Shown one piece after another: positions 41,700 to 50,321 of a DNA stretch of 64,000 nucleotides (positions are counted from its first letter, which is position 1; the number at the start of each line of letters is the position of its first letter). The position numbers and the translations under genes are program-made. Source of the stretch: Brevibacterium limosum (GTDB taxonomy: Bacteria; Actinomycetota; Actinomycetes; Actinomycetales; Brevibacteriaceae); the NCBI RefSeq assembly GCF_011617705.1, contig NZ_CP050154.1, positions 1,798,001 to 1,862,000 of the forward strand, given 5' to 3'. A model generated the notes under the pieces. That model had not been told where the DNA came from, did not search any database, and saw only the letters and a program-made list of their open reading frames with translations.

Positions 41700-42606
41700 T
41701 CTGGGGGAGCGGGACGGGATCGAACTGCGCATCGCCGAGGCGGAGACCCTGGCCCGGGCGCTGCCCGGCACCGATGTGCTGCTGATGTGGGATTTCTTCT
41801 CCACAGCACTCAAGGATGCCTATGGCAGCGCCGACCGTCTGGACTGGGTCCACGCCGCCGCGGCGGGCGTCGATTCGCTCCTCTTCGATGAGCTCGTCGA
41901 CTCGCCGGTGACGGTGACGAACGCCCGGGGGATCTTCGACCGCCCGATCGCCGAGTTCGTTCTGGGCTACATCCTCATGCACGCGAAGAACTCGATCGGT
42001 TCGCTCTCCGACCAAGCCGAGGGGAAGTGGAATCGCCGGTCGACCCGCGACATCGCCGGCACCAAGGCTCTCATCGTCGGCACCGGAGCGATCGGCCGGG
42101 AGATCGCCCGGCTGCTGGGGTCAGTCGACATCGAGGTCACCGGTGCCGGGTCCCACGCCCGCAGCGGCGACGCGGACTTCGGTGAGGTCATCGACTCCGC
42201 CACCCTGCCCGAGCACGTGGCCGGATTCGACTGGGTCATCGACATCGCACCGCTGACGGAGAAGACGGAGAGGCTCATCGGCGCCGAGGTGTTCGCCGCC
42301 ATGGACGACACCGCCGTGTTCATCAACGTCGGACGGGGAGACACCGTCGACACCGATGCCCTCGTCACCGCGCTGCGTGAGGGCCAGATCGCCGGGGCCG
42401 GACTCGACGTCTTCGACGAGGAGCCGCTGCCCGCCGGGCATCCCCTGTGGGCGATGGACGATGTCATCATCACCCCGCATATGAGCGGGGACACCGACGG
42501 TTGGAGAAGGCGTCTGGCCGAGCAGTTCCATCGCCTGTTCGAACAGTATCTGGCCGGAGAGCAGTTCCCGCACACCGTCGACAAGAGACTCGGGTACGTG
42601 CGGTGA
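41641..42606 (+). CDS. D-isomer-specific 2-hydroxyacid dehydrogenase
   Basis: The 321-residue protein has the NAD-binding motif ALIVGTGAIGREIARLLGSVDIEV, the catalytic Arg region AVFINVGRGDTVDTDALVTALREG, the Glu in LDVFDEEPLPAGHPLWAMDDVIITPHMSG and the His in that last motif. The substrate might be glyoxylate, hydroxypyruvate or another 2-oxoacid. The ATG at 41641 is inside the 3' end of the MFS gene and directly follows GAGGA. Its stop overlaps the GTG of the next gene, so the TetR-MFS-dehydrogenase-membrane genes may be one transcript. Confidence 0.9.
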   Translation: MTVLTILNSPGTEIPELITDLGERDGIELRIAEAETLARALPGTDVLLMWDFFSTALKDAYGSADRLDWVHAAAAGVDSLLFDELVDSPVTVTNARGIFDRPIAEFVLGYILMHAKNSIGSLSDQAEGKWNRRSTRDIAGTKALIVGTGAIGREIARLLGSVDIEVTGAGSHARSGDADFGEVIDSATLPEHVAGFDWVIDIAPLTEKTERLIGAEVFAAMDDTAVFINVGRGDTVDTDALVTALREGQIAGAGLDVFDEEPLPAGHPLWAMDDVIITPHMSGDTDGWRRRLAEQFHRLFEQYLAGEQFPHTVDKRLGYVR

Positions 42607-43190
42607 GCCAGGCCGACGATCCCGCGGCTCAGCGGGCGTTCCTGGCCAGGGTGGTCGCCGAACTCATCGCGGTGCGCCGTGCCCGTCTGCTGAGCATGCT
42701 GGCGCTGGCGCTGGCGATGCTCGTCGCCGGACTCGGTGCCGCCGTCCAAGCCCAAGGCGATCACATCGATGCGGTGCTGCTGTTCTCGGCGTTCAGCCTC
42801 ATCATGGTCGGCATCGTCTGCGCACTGGGCGCGATCGTCGCCTGGACGCGGATCAACCGGGATGTCCTCGACTCGATCGCGGCGACCCGCCCGTCCCGCG
42901 CCAAGGCACCGCGCACCCGGAATGCGGGAATCGCGGTGGCCGCAGGCTTCGCGGTGATCGGGGTCCTGTTCGCAGTGCTGCTGTGGGCCCAGACTCCGAT
43001 CCTGGCGGTGGGCGTCATGATCGCCTGCCTGCTGCTGGCGTGCCTCGGACCTATCTGGGCGAATGAGCTGGCCAACGCCGACGACCGGCTCGCTGTCATC
43101 CTCGACAGCGACGATGAGCTCGCGGAGCGCTTCGCAGCCTTCACCCCGATCTGGCTGCACGAAGCCATGGAGTCCGACGACGCGGAGTGA
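42603..43190 (+). CDS. Four-helix membrane protein of unknown function
   Basis: The GTG at 42603 overlaps the previous stop (GTGA). The 195-residue product has four hydrophobic helices in two pairs (LLSMLALALAMLVAGLGAAVQ, AVLLFSAFSLIMVGIVCALGAIV, AGIAVAAGFAVIGVLFAVLLW, ILAVGVMIACLLLACLGPI) and an acidic C-terminal region that continues to DDAE. I do not recognise the family. Such proteins often accompany envelope or transport genes. It is followed by a classical terminator. Confidence 0.75.
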   Translation: MSQADDPAAQRAFLARVVAELIAVRRARLLSMLALALAMLVAGLGAAVQAQGDHIDAVLLFSAFSLIMVGIVCALGAIVAWTRINRDVLDSIAATRPSRAKAPRTRNAGIAVAAGFAVIGVLFAVLLWAQTPILAVGVMIACLLLACLGPIWANELANADDRLAVILDSDDELAERFAAFTPIWLHEAMESDDAE

Positions 43191-43230
43191 TCAATTCCTC
43201 CCGCTGCCGGGAAACCGTCCCGCAACCTGC

Positions 43231-43258
43231 AAAACCTCCCGTTCCTGCGGGAGGTTTT
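43231..43258 (+). terminator. Rho-independent terminator after the membrane-protein gene
   Basis: AAAACCTCCCG (43231-43241) pairs with CGGGAGGTTTT (43248-43258) around a 6-nt loop, and the stem ends in TTTT. It lies 41 nt after the stop at 43190 and is one of the few hairpins here with a real T-tract. Confidence 0.92.
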
Positions 43259-43427
43259 GTCGTCAGCGAGGTGTTGTGGCGCGAAGAGCAGGGCGTGGCG
43301 CTGTATGTCTGGGATGGCGGCGGAGGCGGGATGCGACGCTATGGGGTGAGACGACGCTGCCGGTCGGTTGAGACGCTTGTGGTGATTCGCCTACGGAAAC
43401 TGCACACTTTCGGGGCACCTACGGAAA

Positions 43428-43489
43428 CGGCCCACTCTCGGCTGAATAGCCCAAGTTCGGAACTGGGCTGCTCAGCCGAAAGTGGGCCG
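43428..43489. repeat. Long imperfect hairpin in the 367-nt gap before the end of gap
   Basis: CGGCCCACT-c-TCGGCTGA-at-AGCCCA pairs with TGGGCT-gc-TCAGCCGA-a-AGTGGGCCG, with further GTT/AAC pairing near the loop. Upstream there is a related direct repeat (CTACGGAAAC at 43391-43400 and 43420-43429, each followed by a CAC-T-TCGG tract). The rest of 43259-43557 shows no credible gene. For gap, which reads towards it, the hairpin is a possible terminator. Confidence 0.65.
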
Positions 43490-43557
43490 AAACGCAAATG
43501 TCCTTCAGCGTCTCACCAGGGAGCCATCGCAGGATCCGGTGAGCCGCCTCGGCGGTA

Positions 43558-44985
43558 TCAGGGGAAGGCCGGAACGTCGACGTCGGCCATCTTCGCCACG
43601 CAGCGCACGACCTGGCAGGAGTAGCCGAACTCGTTGTCGTACCAGACGTAGACGACGACGCGGTCCTCATCGACGATCGTGGCCAGACCGTCGACGACAC
43701 CGGCGCGCTTGGAGCCGACGAGATCGGTGGACACGAGTTCGGGGGAGGTGACGTAGTCGACCTGGTTGCGCAGCGGCGAATGCATCGACACCTCGCGCAG
43801 GAACGTGTTGAGCTCGTCGACGGTGGTGGCTTTCTCAAGGTTGAGATTGAGGATCGCCATCGACACGTTCGGGGTGGGCACGCGGATCGCATTGCCCGAG
43901 AGCTTCCCGGCCAGCTCCGGCAGAGCCTTGGCGACGGCCTTGGCGGCACCGGTCTCGGTGAGGACCATGTTCAGTCCGGCAGCGCGGCCGCGGCGGGAGC
44001 CCTTGTGGAAGTTGTCGATGAGGTTCTGGTCGTTGGTGAACGAGTGGACCGTCTCGACATGGCCGTTGCGGACACCGAACTTGTCGTTGATGGCCTTGAG
44101 CACCGGTGTGATCGCATTCGTCGTGCACGACGCGGCCGAGACGACCGTGTCCGTGTCGAGGATCGCGTCGTCGTTGACTCCGAAGACGATGTTCTTGACA
44201 TCGCCCTTGCCGGGAGCCGTGAGCAGGACCTTCGAGGCACCGGGGCAGGCGAGGTGCTTGGACAGGCCCTCGTCGTCACGCCACTTGCCGGTGTTGTCGA
44301 CGATGATGGCGTCGTCGATGCCATAGGCGGTGTAGTCGACCTCCGAAGGGTCATTCGAGTAGATGACCTGGATGAGGGTGCCGTTGGCCTGGATGGTGCT
44401 GTTCTCTTCGTCGACGACGATGCTGCCGTCGAAGGCACCATGGACCGAATCGCGGCGCAGCAGGGAGGCACGCTTGACGATGTCGTTGTCGCCATTGCGG
44501 CGCACGACGATCGCGCGCAGGCGCATACCTGTTCCCCCGGCACGGTCGATGAGGATGCGGGCGAGCAGACGACCGATGCGACCGAAGCCGTAGAGGACGA
44601 CGTCGCGGACCTCGCCCTTGCCGGACTGCGACTGAACGACCTCGGCGAGCTCGGCGGCGAGGAAGGCATCGACATCGGCGTTCGGATCATCGAGCTTCTC
44701 GATGAGGCGTCCCAGATCGATGCGAGCCGGTGCCAGGTCGAGTCCTGACAGCGCCTTGACGATCCGGTGGGTGATCTGGATGTCGAGCTCCTCGCCGAGG
44801 AAGTGGCGAGCGTAGCGGTGGGCCTTGATCATGCCGGTCACCGACTTGTTCAGAAGCGACCGTCCGAACAGAGTCAGCAGCACGTCGTTCTCACGGTACA
44901 GGCGTCCGACTAGCGGAATGAGTTCTTCGGCGGCGGTCTGCTTCTTCGCCCAATCGTCCAGGCGAGCAGTCGTGGCGTCAGTCAA
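43558..44985 (-). CDS. Glyceraldehyde-3-phosphate dehydrogenase, long form (GapB-like)
   Basis: The 475-residue protein has the GAPDH nucleotide motif DVVLYGFGRIGRLLARILID at about residue 128, the active-site Cys in VSAASCTTNAITPVLKAIND, and VYVWYDNEFGYSCQVVR at the end. The first 125 residues (TARLDDWAKKQTAAEELIPLVGRLYREND and on) are a helical extension not found in ordinary Gap. Corynebacterium GapB, of similar length and start, is linked to gluconeogenic use (recalled). The gene stands alone rather than in a gap-pgk-tpi cluster, which supports a second, specialised enzyme. Confidence 0.9.
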   Translation of the reverse strand: MTDATTARLDDWAKKQTAAEELIPLVGRLYRENDVLLTLFGRSLLNKSVTGMIKAHRYARHFLGEELDIQITHRIVKALSGLDLAPARIDLGRLIEKLDDPNADVDAFLAAELAEVVQSQSGKGEVRDVVLYGFGRIGRLLARILIDRAGGTGMRLRAIVVRRNGDNDIVKRASLLRRDSVHGAFDGSIVVDEENSTIQANGTLIQVIYSNDPSEVDYTAYGIDDAIIVDNTGKWRDDEGLSKHLACPGASKVLLTAPGKGDVKNIVFGVNDDAILDTDTVVSAASCTTNAITPVLKAINDKFGVRNGHVETVHSFTNDQNLIDNFHKGSRRGRAAGLNMVLTETGAAKAVAKALPELAGKLSGNAIRVPTPNVSMAILNLNLEKATTVDELNTFLREVSMHSPLRNQVDYVTSPELVSTDLVGSKRAGVVDGLATIVDEDRVVVYVWYDNEFGYSCQVVRCVAKMADVDVPAFP

Positions 44986-45040
44986 AGGTCGTGTCCCCTC
45001 GGTCAGTTATAACGGATGCGCCAACAGTCTACCGTCTCGA

Positions 45041-46078
45041 CTATTCGCGATCGGACCGGTGTTCCTCGAAACGCTTGAAGCCCAGAAGGGTGAGTGCCAC
45101 GATTCCGGCACCGGTGATGAGTGCGCCCAGGCTCTGCGCCTGCACCTTGGGTTCGACGAACCGGTAGTCCGGCTCCTCTTCCTTCAGCTTCGGCGGGTTG
45201 GCGGTACCGATCCACGCGGCGATGAACAGGATGATGCGGGCGAAGACGTTGAGCGTGAGCATGATCGCGATGATCGATCCGAACACGCCGGCGGCCTTGT
45301 TTCCGGAGAAGAGGTTGACGAGCACGGTGGAGAAGTTGATGAGGATGAGGAACGCGGTCGCGCCGATGAGGGAGCCGCGGTTCTTCGCCTGTCTGTCCAC
45401 CGGCTTCTCCGGCAGCATCGTGAACAGGAACCAGAAGATCAGCCAGGCGGCGGCGAACGTGAGCAGCAGCGGAACGATGAAGAGCAGACTCCCGGCGAAT
45501 CCGGAGAGACCGAGGAGGTCAGCGATCATCGACCGCAGACCGGTGCCGACGACCGTGAGTGCCACGGCCAGCAGGAGGCCGATGATGAGGCCGATGAGCG
45601 TGACGACGTTGTTGATGACCTTGCTGACGAAGGACTTCTCCGGCACGGCATCGTCGAAGTCGTCGTGCAGCTGTGCCCGCACCGCGGAGCCGAGGTTGCC
45701 GATGAACCCCTGACCCGTGTAGAGGCCGGTGAGAATACCGATGATTCCCACTGCCTGCCACTGCAGCAGGTAGCTCTCGAGCTGCTCCGTCAGCGAGTCG
45801 TTGCCCGCCGTGAAGGTCTCGATCTGCTCGGTCACCTCGGGGAGGAGCTCGGGACGCGCGATGTCGAGGACGAAGCCGATGGACGCGAGGGCGACCATGG
45901 CGATGGGCATGACCGCGAGCACCAGGAAGTAGGTGATGGCGGCACCGAACTGATTGCCCAGACGCTGACCGAAACGTTGGACCGCGCGCATGAGATGGGC
46001 TGGTCCAGGTCTGTTGACGGCATTGTGTCCGACCTCAGCGACGGTGTTGCGCGAGGCCAGTACTTTGGCAGGTGCCAC
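45041..46078 (-). CDS. YihY/BrkB-family membrane protein
   Basis: The protein has about six transmembrane segments with QFGAAITYFLVLAVMPIAMVALASIGFVL, ITGLYTGQGFIGNLGSAVRAQL-type sequence, and LLFIVPLLLTFAAAWLIFWFLFTMLP, the pattern of the YihY/BrkB family (once mis-called RNase BN). The function is unclear; lipid or ion transport has been suggested for some members. The GTG at 46078 has GAAGGAG 6 nt upstream and gives 345 residues, so I prefer it to the ATG at 46105. It is divergent from the DedA gene. Confidence 0.88.
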   Translation of the reverse strand: MAPAKVLASRNTVAEVGHNAVNRPGPAHLMRAVQRFGQRLGNQFGAAITYFLVLAVMPIAMVALASIGFVLDIARPELLPEVTEQIETFTAGNDSLTEQLESYLLQWQAVGIIGILTGLYTGQGFIGNLGSAVRAQLHDDFDDAVPEKSFVSKVINNVVTLIGLIIGLLLAVALTVVGTGLRSMIADLLGLSGFAGSLLFIVPLLLTFAAAWLIFWFLFTMLPEKPVDRQAKNRGSLIGATAFLILINFSTVLVNLFSGNKAAGVFGSIIAIMLTLNVFARIILFIAAWIGTANPPKLKEEEPDYRFVEPKVQAQSLGALITGAGIVALTLLGFKRFEEHRSDRE

Positions 46079-46189
46079 GTGTGCTCCTTCGATGCGTATC
46101 CGCAAGGTGCGTTCGTTTTCCGGTCCGAGGTGTTCGTTTCCACACTAGCCGCTGTGAGCGCACTGTGAGCGACAGGCCGCGCCCTTATC

Positions 46190-46195
46190 TACACT
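46190..46195 (+). promoter_or_regulatory. -10 hexamer of the DedA gene (leaderless)
   Basis: TACACT lies seven nt before the ATG at 46203, without a Shine-Dalgarno sequence. Confidence 0.55.
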
Positions 46196-46202
46196 TTTGA
46201 CC

Positions 46203-47003
46203 ATGCCGATCACCGATTCATTCGCCTCCGCCGCCGGTTTCACACCCGCCGCAGCCGGCAGCCTCTCCAGCGGCGCGCCTGCAGGCGGAGTCTCCTCCGA
46301 CGTGCTCGCAGCCGGCGGCAGCGCGGCGGACAGCCTCAGCGGGTTCTCGGCATGGACCGTGACGATCATGGAGACCCTGGGCCCGATCGGCGTCGGATTC
46401 ATGGTCTTCCTCGACAACATCTTCCCGCCCATCCCCAGCGAACTCGTCCTCCCCCTGGCCGGCTTCACCTCGAGCCAAGGGCAGATGAACATCGCGGCCG
46501 CGATCGTCTTCGCCACGATCGGCTCGGTCGTCGGCGCGGTTCTGCTGTGGGCTGTGGGCAAATGGATCGGCATCGAACGCATCGCCCGCATCGCCGTGAA
46601 GATGCCGCTGGTCGATGTCGATGACGTGCACAAGACCGTCGACTGGTTCGACAGGCACGGGGACAAGGCCGTGTTCTTCGGGCGGATGATCCCGATCTTC
46701 CGGTCCCTCATCTCCATCCCAGCCGGGATGCGGGACATGCGACTGGCCAAGTTCCTGCTGCTGACCACGGCCGGCAGCACGATCTGGAACACGATCCTCA
46801 TCGTCGCCGGTTTCGCCCTCGGTGAGAACTGGTCGGTCGTCGAGACGTACGCGGGCTACTTCCAGAACCTCGTCATCGTCGCAATCGCCGTCTTCGTCAT
46901 CGTGTGGATCGCGCTCAAGGTCCGCAGACAGCGGCGGAAGAAGGCCGCCGGGCTCGATACGACCGAAGACGACCATATCGAGCCCGGACAGTTCGATTCC
47001 TGA
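46203..47003 (+). CDS. DedA-family membrane protein
   Basis: The 266-residue protein has an Ala/Ser/Gly-rich N-terminus and then the DedA (SNARE-associated/VTT) core: GFMVFLDNIFPPIPSELVLPLAGF, GSVVGAVLLWAVGKWIG and FFGRMIPIFRSLISIPAGM with the functional Arg residues. DedA proteins are half of a lipid-flippase fold and recycle carriers such as undecaprenyl phosphate (family knowledge). The C-terminus is a basic, then acidic tail (KVRRQRRKKAAGLDTTEDD). The ATG at 46203 fits a leaderless promoter. It is convergent with the reductase gene. Confidence 0.92.
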   Translation: MPITDSFASAAGFTPAAAGSLSSGAPAGGVSSDVLAAGGSAADSLSGFSAWTVTIMETLGPIGVGFMVFLDNIFPPIPSELVLPLAGFTSSQGQMNIAAAIVFATIGSVVGAVLLWAVGKWIGIERIARIAVKMPLVDVDDVHKTVDWFDRHGDKAVFFGRMIPIFRSLISIPAGMRDMRLAKFLLLTTAGSTIWNTILIVAGFALGENWSVVETYAGYFQNLVIVAIAVFVIVWIALKVRRQRRKKAAGLDTTEDDHIEPGQFDS

Positions 47004-47059
47004 GACCGAGGTCTCAGCTCACCCAGGAATCAACTGGCCCAGGTCTCAGCTCATCCAGG
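47001..47059. repeat. Palindrome and direct repeat between convergent stops
   Basis: TGAGACC-GA-GGTCTCA (47001-47016) is a perfect 7-bp dyad that includes the DedA stop codon. GGTCTCAGCTCACCCAGG (47010-47027) recurs at 47042-47059 with one change, and the second copy spans the stop of the opposing gene. It may act as a short bidirectional terminator. Confidence 0.5.
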
Positions 47060-48089
47060 CAGATGCCGTATGAGCAGGTGAGACCTCCTCACCGGGCTTG
47101 ACCGGGCCGGGAGCAGTCCCGTCGCCGAAGGGCGAACCGCCGAACTTCCGGTCACGGCCGTGATCGCTGAGCCAGCCGGAGAGATCCGGACCCTTGGGCA
47201 CGATCTGCGTCGGGTTCACATCCTCGTGGACGATGTAGTAGTGCTGTTTGATCTGCTCGAAGTCGACCGTGTCCCCGAATCCCGGGGTCTGATAGAGGTC
47301 GCGGGCGTAGCCCCACAGGTTCTCGAAGGCCGTGAGCGGCTGACGATTGCACTTGAAGTGGCCGAAGTAGACGGGATCGAAGCGGACGAGGGTCGTGAAC
47401 AGACGGACATCCGCCTCGGTGATGGTCTCACCCATGAGGAACCGTGATCGGCTCAGCCGGTCCTCGATCGTGTCCAGGGCGGTGAACAGGCGGTCGAACG
47501 CGGCATCGTAGGCGTCCTGGGAGCCGGCGAATCCGCAGCGGTAGACGCCGTTGTTGATCTCCGTGTAGATCAGCCCCATCACCTTCTCCATCTCCTCCCG
47601 GGATCCCTCGGGCCAGAGATCCGGCGCACCCTCACGGTGGTAGTCGGTCCACTGAGTGGAGAAGTCCTCCGTGATCTGCAGGAAGTCGTTGGTCACGACG
47701 ACGCCAGTGGGCACGTCGACGACAGCCGGCACGGTGATTCCCCGCGGATAGTCCGGGTACCGGGCGAAGAACGCCTGCTGCAGCCGTTCGATGCCGAGCA
47801 CCGGATCCACCCCGCCCGGGTCGAGGTCGAAGGTCCACGACCGCGCATCATGAGTGGGACCCGGCAGGCCGAGGGAGATGGCGTCCTCGAGGCCGAGGAG
47901 ACGACGGACGATGATCGTCCGGTTCGCCCACGGGCAGGCGCGGGCGGCGATGAGACGATACCGGCCCGGTTCGACGGGCCACTTGGCATTCGGATCATTG
48001 AGGATCCGATCGTCGATGTAGTTCGTATCGCGGTTGAATTCCGCGCCCTCGGTCACGTAGCTGGGCGTGTGATCGGTGTTGTCGGACAT
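47046..48089 (-). CDS. Glutathionyl-hydroquinone reductase-like protein (Xi-class GST fold)
   Basis: The protein has the thioredoxin-like N-terminal active site ARACPWANRTIIVRRLLGLEDAI, then SWTFDLDPGG, IFTLPAVVD-type TVPAVVDVPTGVVVTNDFLQI, and the helical domain with LSRSRFLMGETITEADVRLFTTLVRFDPVYFGHFKCN, all typical of the Xi class (GS-HQR). Actinobacteria use mycothiol, so the natural thiol may be mycothiol rather than glutathione. The ATG at 48089 has GGAGG upstream and gives 347 residues. Confidence 0.9.
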   Translation of the reverse strand: MSDNTDHTPSYVTEGAEFNRDTNYIDDRILNDPNAKWPVEPGRYRLIAARACPWANRTIIVRRLLGLEDAISLGLPGPTHDARSWTFDLDPGGVDPVLGIERLQQAFFARYPDYPRGITVPAVVDVPTGVVVTNDFLQITEDFSTQWTDYHREGAPDLWPEGSREEMEKVMGLIYTEINNGVYRCGFAGSQDAYDAAFDRLFTALDTIEDRLSRSRFLMGETITEADVRLFTTLVRFDPVYFGHFKCNRQPLTAFENLWGYARDLYQTPGFGDTVDFEQIKQHYYIVHEDVNPTQIVPKGPDLSGWLSDHGRDRKFGGSPFGDGTAPGPVKPGEEVSPAHTASAWMS

Positions 48090-48323
48090 GACGCTGCCTC
48101 CAATGAGCTCGGTTCGAACGACTTCTGCCCTCAGCTTACGACGCTGAGGCAAGCCCTCGCCGAGGCGGCCCGACGTCACCGTCGCCACGTCCGCACCGGT
48201 GGGGGAGCCGACCCCCGCCGAGGCGGGACGGCGACGGCCCGGGTGCGGACGATCGACGTCCGTGCCCGGGCCGTGCCCCGAGGCTGTGCTCAGCGATTCA
48301 TCGTCGTCGGCAGCGGCTGTGTC

Positions 48324-50132
48324 TCAGCCGGCGTAGAGCGCGTCGATTTCGGCGGCGAAGTCCTTGCTGATGAGATGACGCTTGACCGACTGCTTGGCTG
48401 AGAGATAGCCGTTCTCCTCGGTGAGTTCGATCGGCAGGATCGTGAACTTCTTGACCCCCTCGGCACGCGAGACGGTCCTGTTCATCTGCTCGACGGCCTT
48501 GGCCACTTCGGCCCGGATCGCATCATCGTCGGCGGCCTCGCGCAGATCCATCGGCGGCAGATCATGGTTCTTCAGCCAACCCGGCAGCATCTCCGAATCG
48601 AGGAAGATCAGTGCGGAGACGAACTTGCGGTTCTCACCGACGAGCACCGGCTGGCCGATGATCGGGTGACGGCGCAGCACGTCCTCGAGCGGCGCCGGGG
48701 CGATGTTCTTGCCGCTGGAGGTCACGATGATCTCCTTCTTGCGGCCGTTGATCGTGAGATACCCGTCTTCATCGAGGGAGCCGAGGTCACCGGTGCCGAA
48801 CCAGCCGTCGTGGAACTCCTTGGACGTGGCCTCCGGGTTGTTCCAGTATTCGCGGAAGACCGGCACGCCCTTGGTCAGGATCTCACCGTCGGGAGCGATC
48901 GCCACCGAGACACCCGGCAGCGGCACGCCGACGGTGCCGATCTTCGACTTCTCCGGAACGTTGACGGTGATCGGGGCGGTGGTCTCGGTGAGGCCATAGC
49001 CTTCGAGGACGATGATGCCGAGCCCGCGGAAGAAGTGGCCGAGGTGAGCGCCGAGCGCACCGCCTCCGGAGACCGCATGAGTGACATTGTCGCCCATGAC
49101 CGCACGCAGCTTCGAATAGACGAGCTTGTCGAACAGGGCGTGCTGGAGCTTGAGGCTGGTCGGAACCTTGCCGGTGTCCAGAGCCTTGGAATACGCGACG
49201 GCGACCTGCTCGGCGCGGCGGAAGATCTTCTCCTTGCCGCCTGCCTGAGCGGTCGCCAGTGCAGAATTGAAGACCTTCTCGAAGACGCGGGGCACACCGA
49301 GGATGAACGACGGGCGGAAGCTGCCCATGGCATCGGTGAGCTTCGTCAGGTCCGACTGATGGGCGAGTAGAGCGCCGTTGCTGATGGCCAGGACCTCGAT
49401 GAACCGGGCGAAGACGTGGGCCTGCGGCAGGAACAGCAGGCAGCGCATCTTCGTGTCCAGAACACTGGGGATCTGGTGGCGGGCGGCCTGGGACGTCTGG
49501 ACGAAATTCGCGTGGGTGAGCACGCAGCCCTTGGGCTTTCCGGTGGTGCCGGAGGTGTAGATGATCGTGGCCACCGACTCGGAACCGACCTGCGAGCGGG
49601 CGGCTTCGAGTTCCTCGTCGCTGATGTCCTTGCCGGCCTCGGCGAGATCGGCGAATGCACTGTCCTCCCAGACCCGCAGGGCCGGCTCTTCGCGTCCGCC
49701 GGCCGCAGCCGCGGCCCGCACCCGATCGGCATGGTCGCCGGTGGCGACGAGCCCACGCGTGACATCGGCGTCGGTGAGCATCCACGTGAGCTGGCTCTCT
49801 GAGGAGGTGTCGTAGAACGGCACGGAGATTCCGCCGGCGTACCAGATGGCATAGTCGCTCAGCGTCCATTCATAGGAGGTGGGCCCGAAGATCGCGATCC
49901 GATCGCCGACTCCCACGCCCAAGGCGATGAGCCCCTTCGCCGCGGCTTTGACCTCGGCGAGGAATTCGGCACCGGTCGTGTCGATCCACCCGTCACCGTC
50001 GGGCTTGGCGACCAGAGGGCGGCTGGGATCCTCCGCGACTGTGCGGAGGAAGACATCGGTGGTCGACGAGGTGGTATCGACCTCGAAACCGACGACGGGT
50101 GTTGACGACTGCGGCATGGTCGTTGAGCTCAT
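48324..50132 (-). CDS. Long-chain fatty-acid-CoA ligase (FadD15-like)
   Basis: The 602-residue AMP-forming ligase shows the P-loop TIIYTSGTTGKPKGCVLTH, the FLPQAHVFAR motif of long-chain ligases, EGYGLTETTAPI, the FGTGDLGSLDEDGYL adenylate motif and the hinge GRKKEIIVTSSGKN. It activates fatty acids to acyl-CoA via acyl-AMP. AAGGAG precedes the ATG. It is divergent from leuS and is followed by a 234-nt region where I see only palindromic GC-rich sequence. Confidence 0.94.
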   Translation of the reverse strand: MSSTTMPQSSTPVVGFEVDTTSSTTDVFLRTVAEDPSRPLVAKPDGDGWIDTTGAEFLAEVKAAAKGLIALGVGVGDRIAIFGPTSYEWTLSDYAIWYAGGISVPFYDTSSESQLTWMLTDADVTRGLVATGDHADRVRAAAAAGGREEPALRVWEDSAFADLAEAGKDISDEELEAARSQVGSESVATIIYTSGTTGKPKGCVLTHANFVQTSQAARHQIPSVLDTKMRCLLFLPQAHVFARFIEVLAISNGALLAHQSDLTKLTDAMGSFRPSFILGVPRVFEKVFNSALATAQAGGKEKIFRRAEQVAVAYSKALDTGKVPTSLKLQHALFDKLVYSKLRAVMGDNVTHAVSGGGALGAHLGHFFRGLGIIVLEGYGLTETTAPITVNVPEKSKIGTVGVPLPGVSVAIAPDGEILTKGVPVFREYWNNPEATSKEFHDGWFGTGDLGSLDEDGYLTINGRKKEIIVTSSGKNIAPAPLEDVLRRHPIIGQPVLVGENRKFVSALIFLDSEMLPGWLKNHDLPPMDLREAADDDAIRAEVAKAVEQMNRTVSRAEGVKKFTILPIELTEENGYLSAKQSVKRHLISKDFAAEIDALYAG

Positions 50133-50321
50133 GGGTCTCCTTCGAGGACGTAAGTTACTGCTCGGTTATCTTACAGTTCGGCCGGGTCTCAGTGAAATCG
50201 GTCACGTTTGCCGAGATATCCGGCGTCCGCTGCCCTGTGGGCAGTCTAGCCAAGTCGAATCAAGGGGCGTTCAGAGTACGATGGTCGGAACCCGCTCACG
50301 TCTGTTCAGCGAAGGAAGGTA

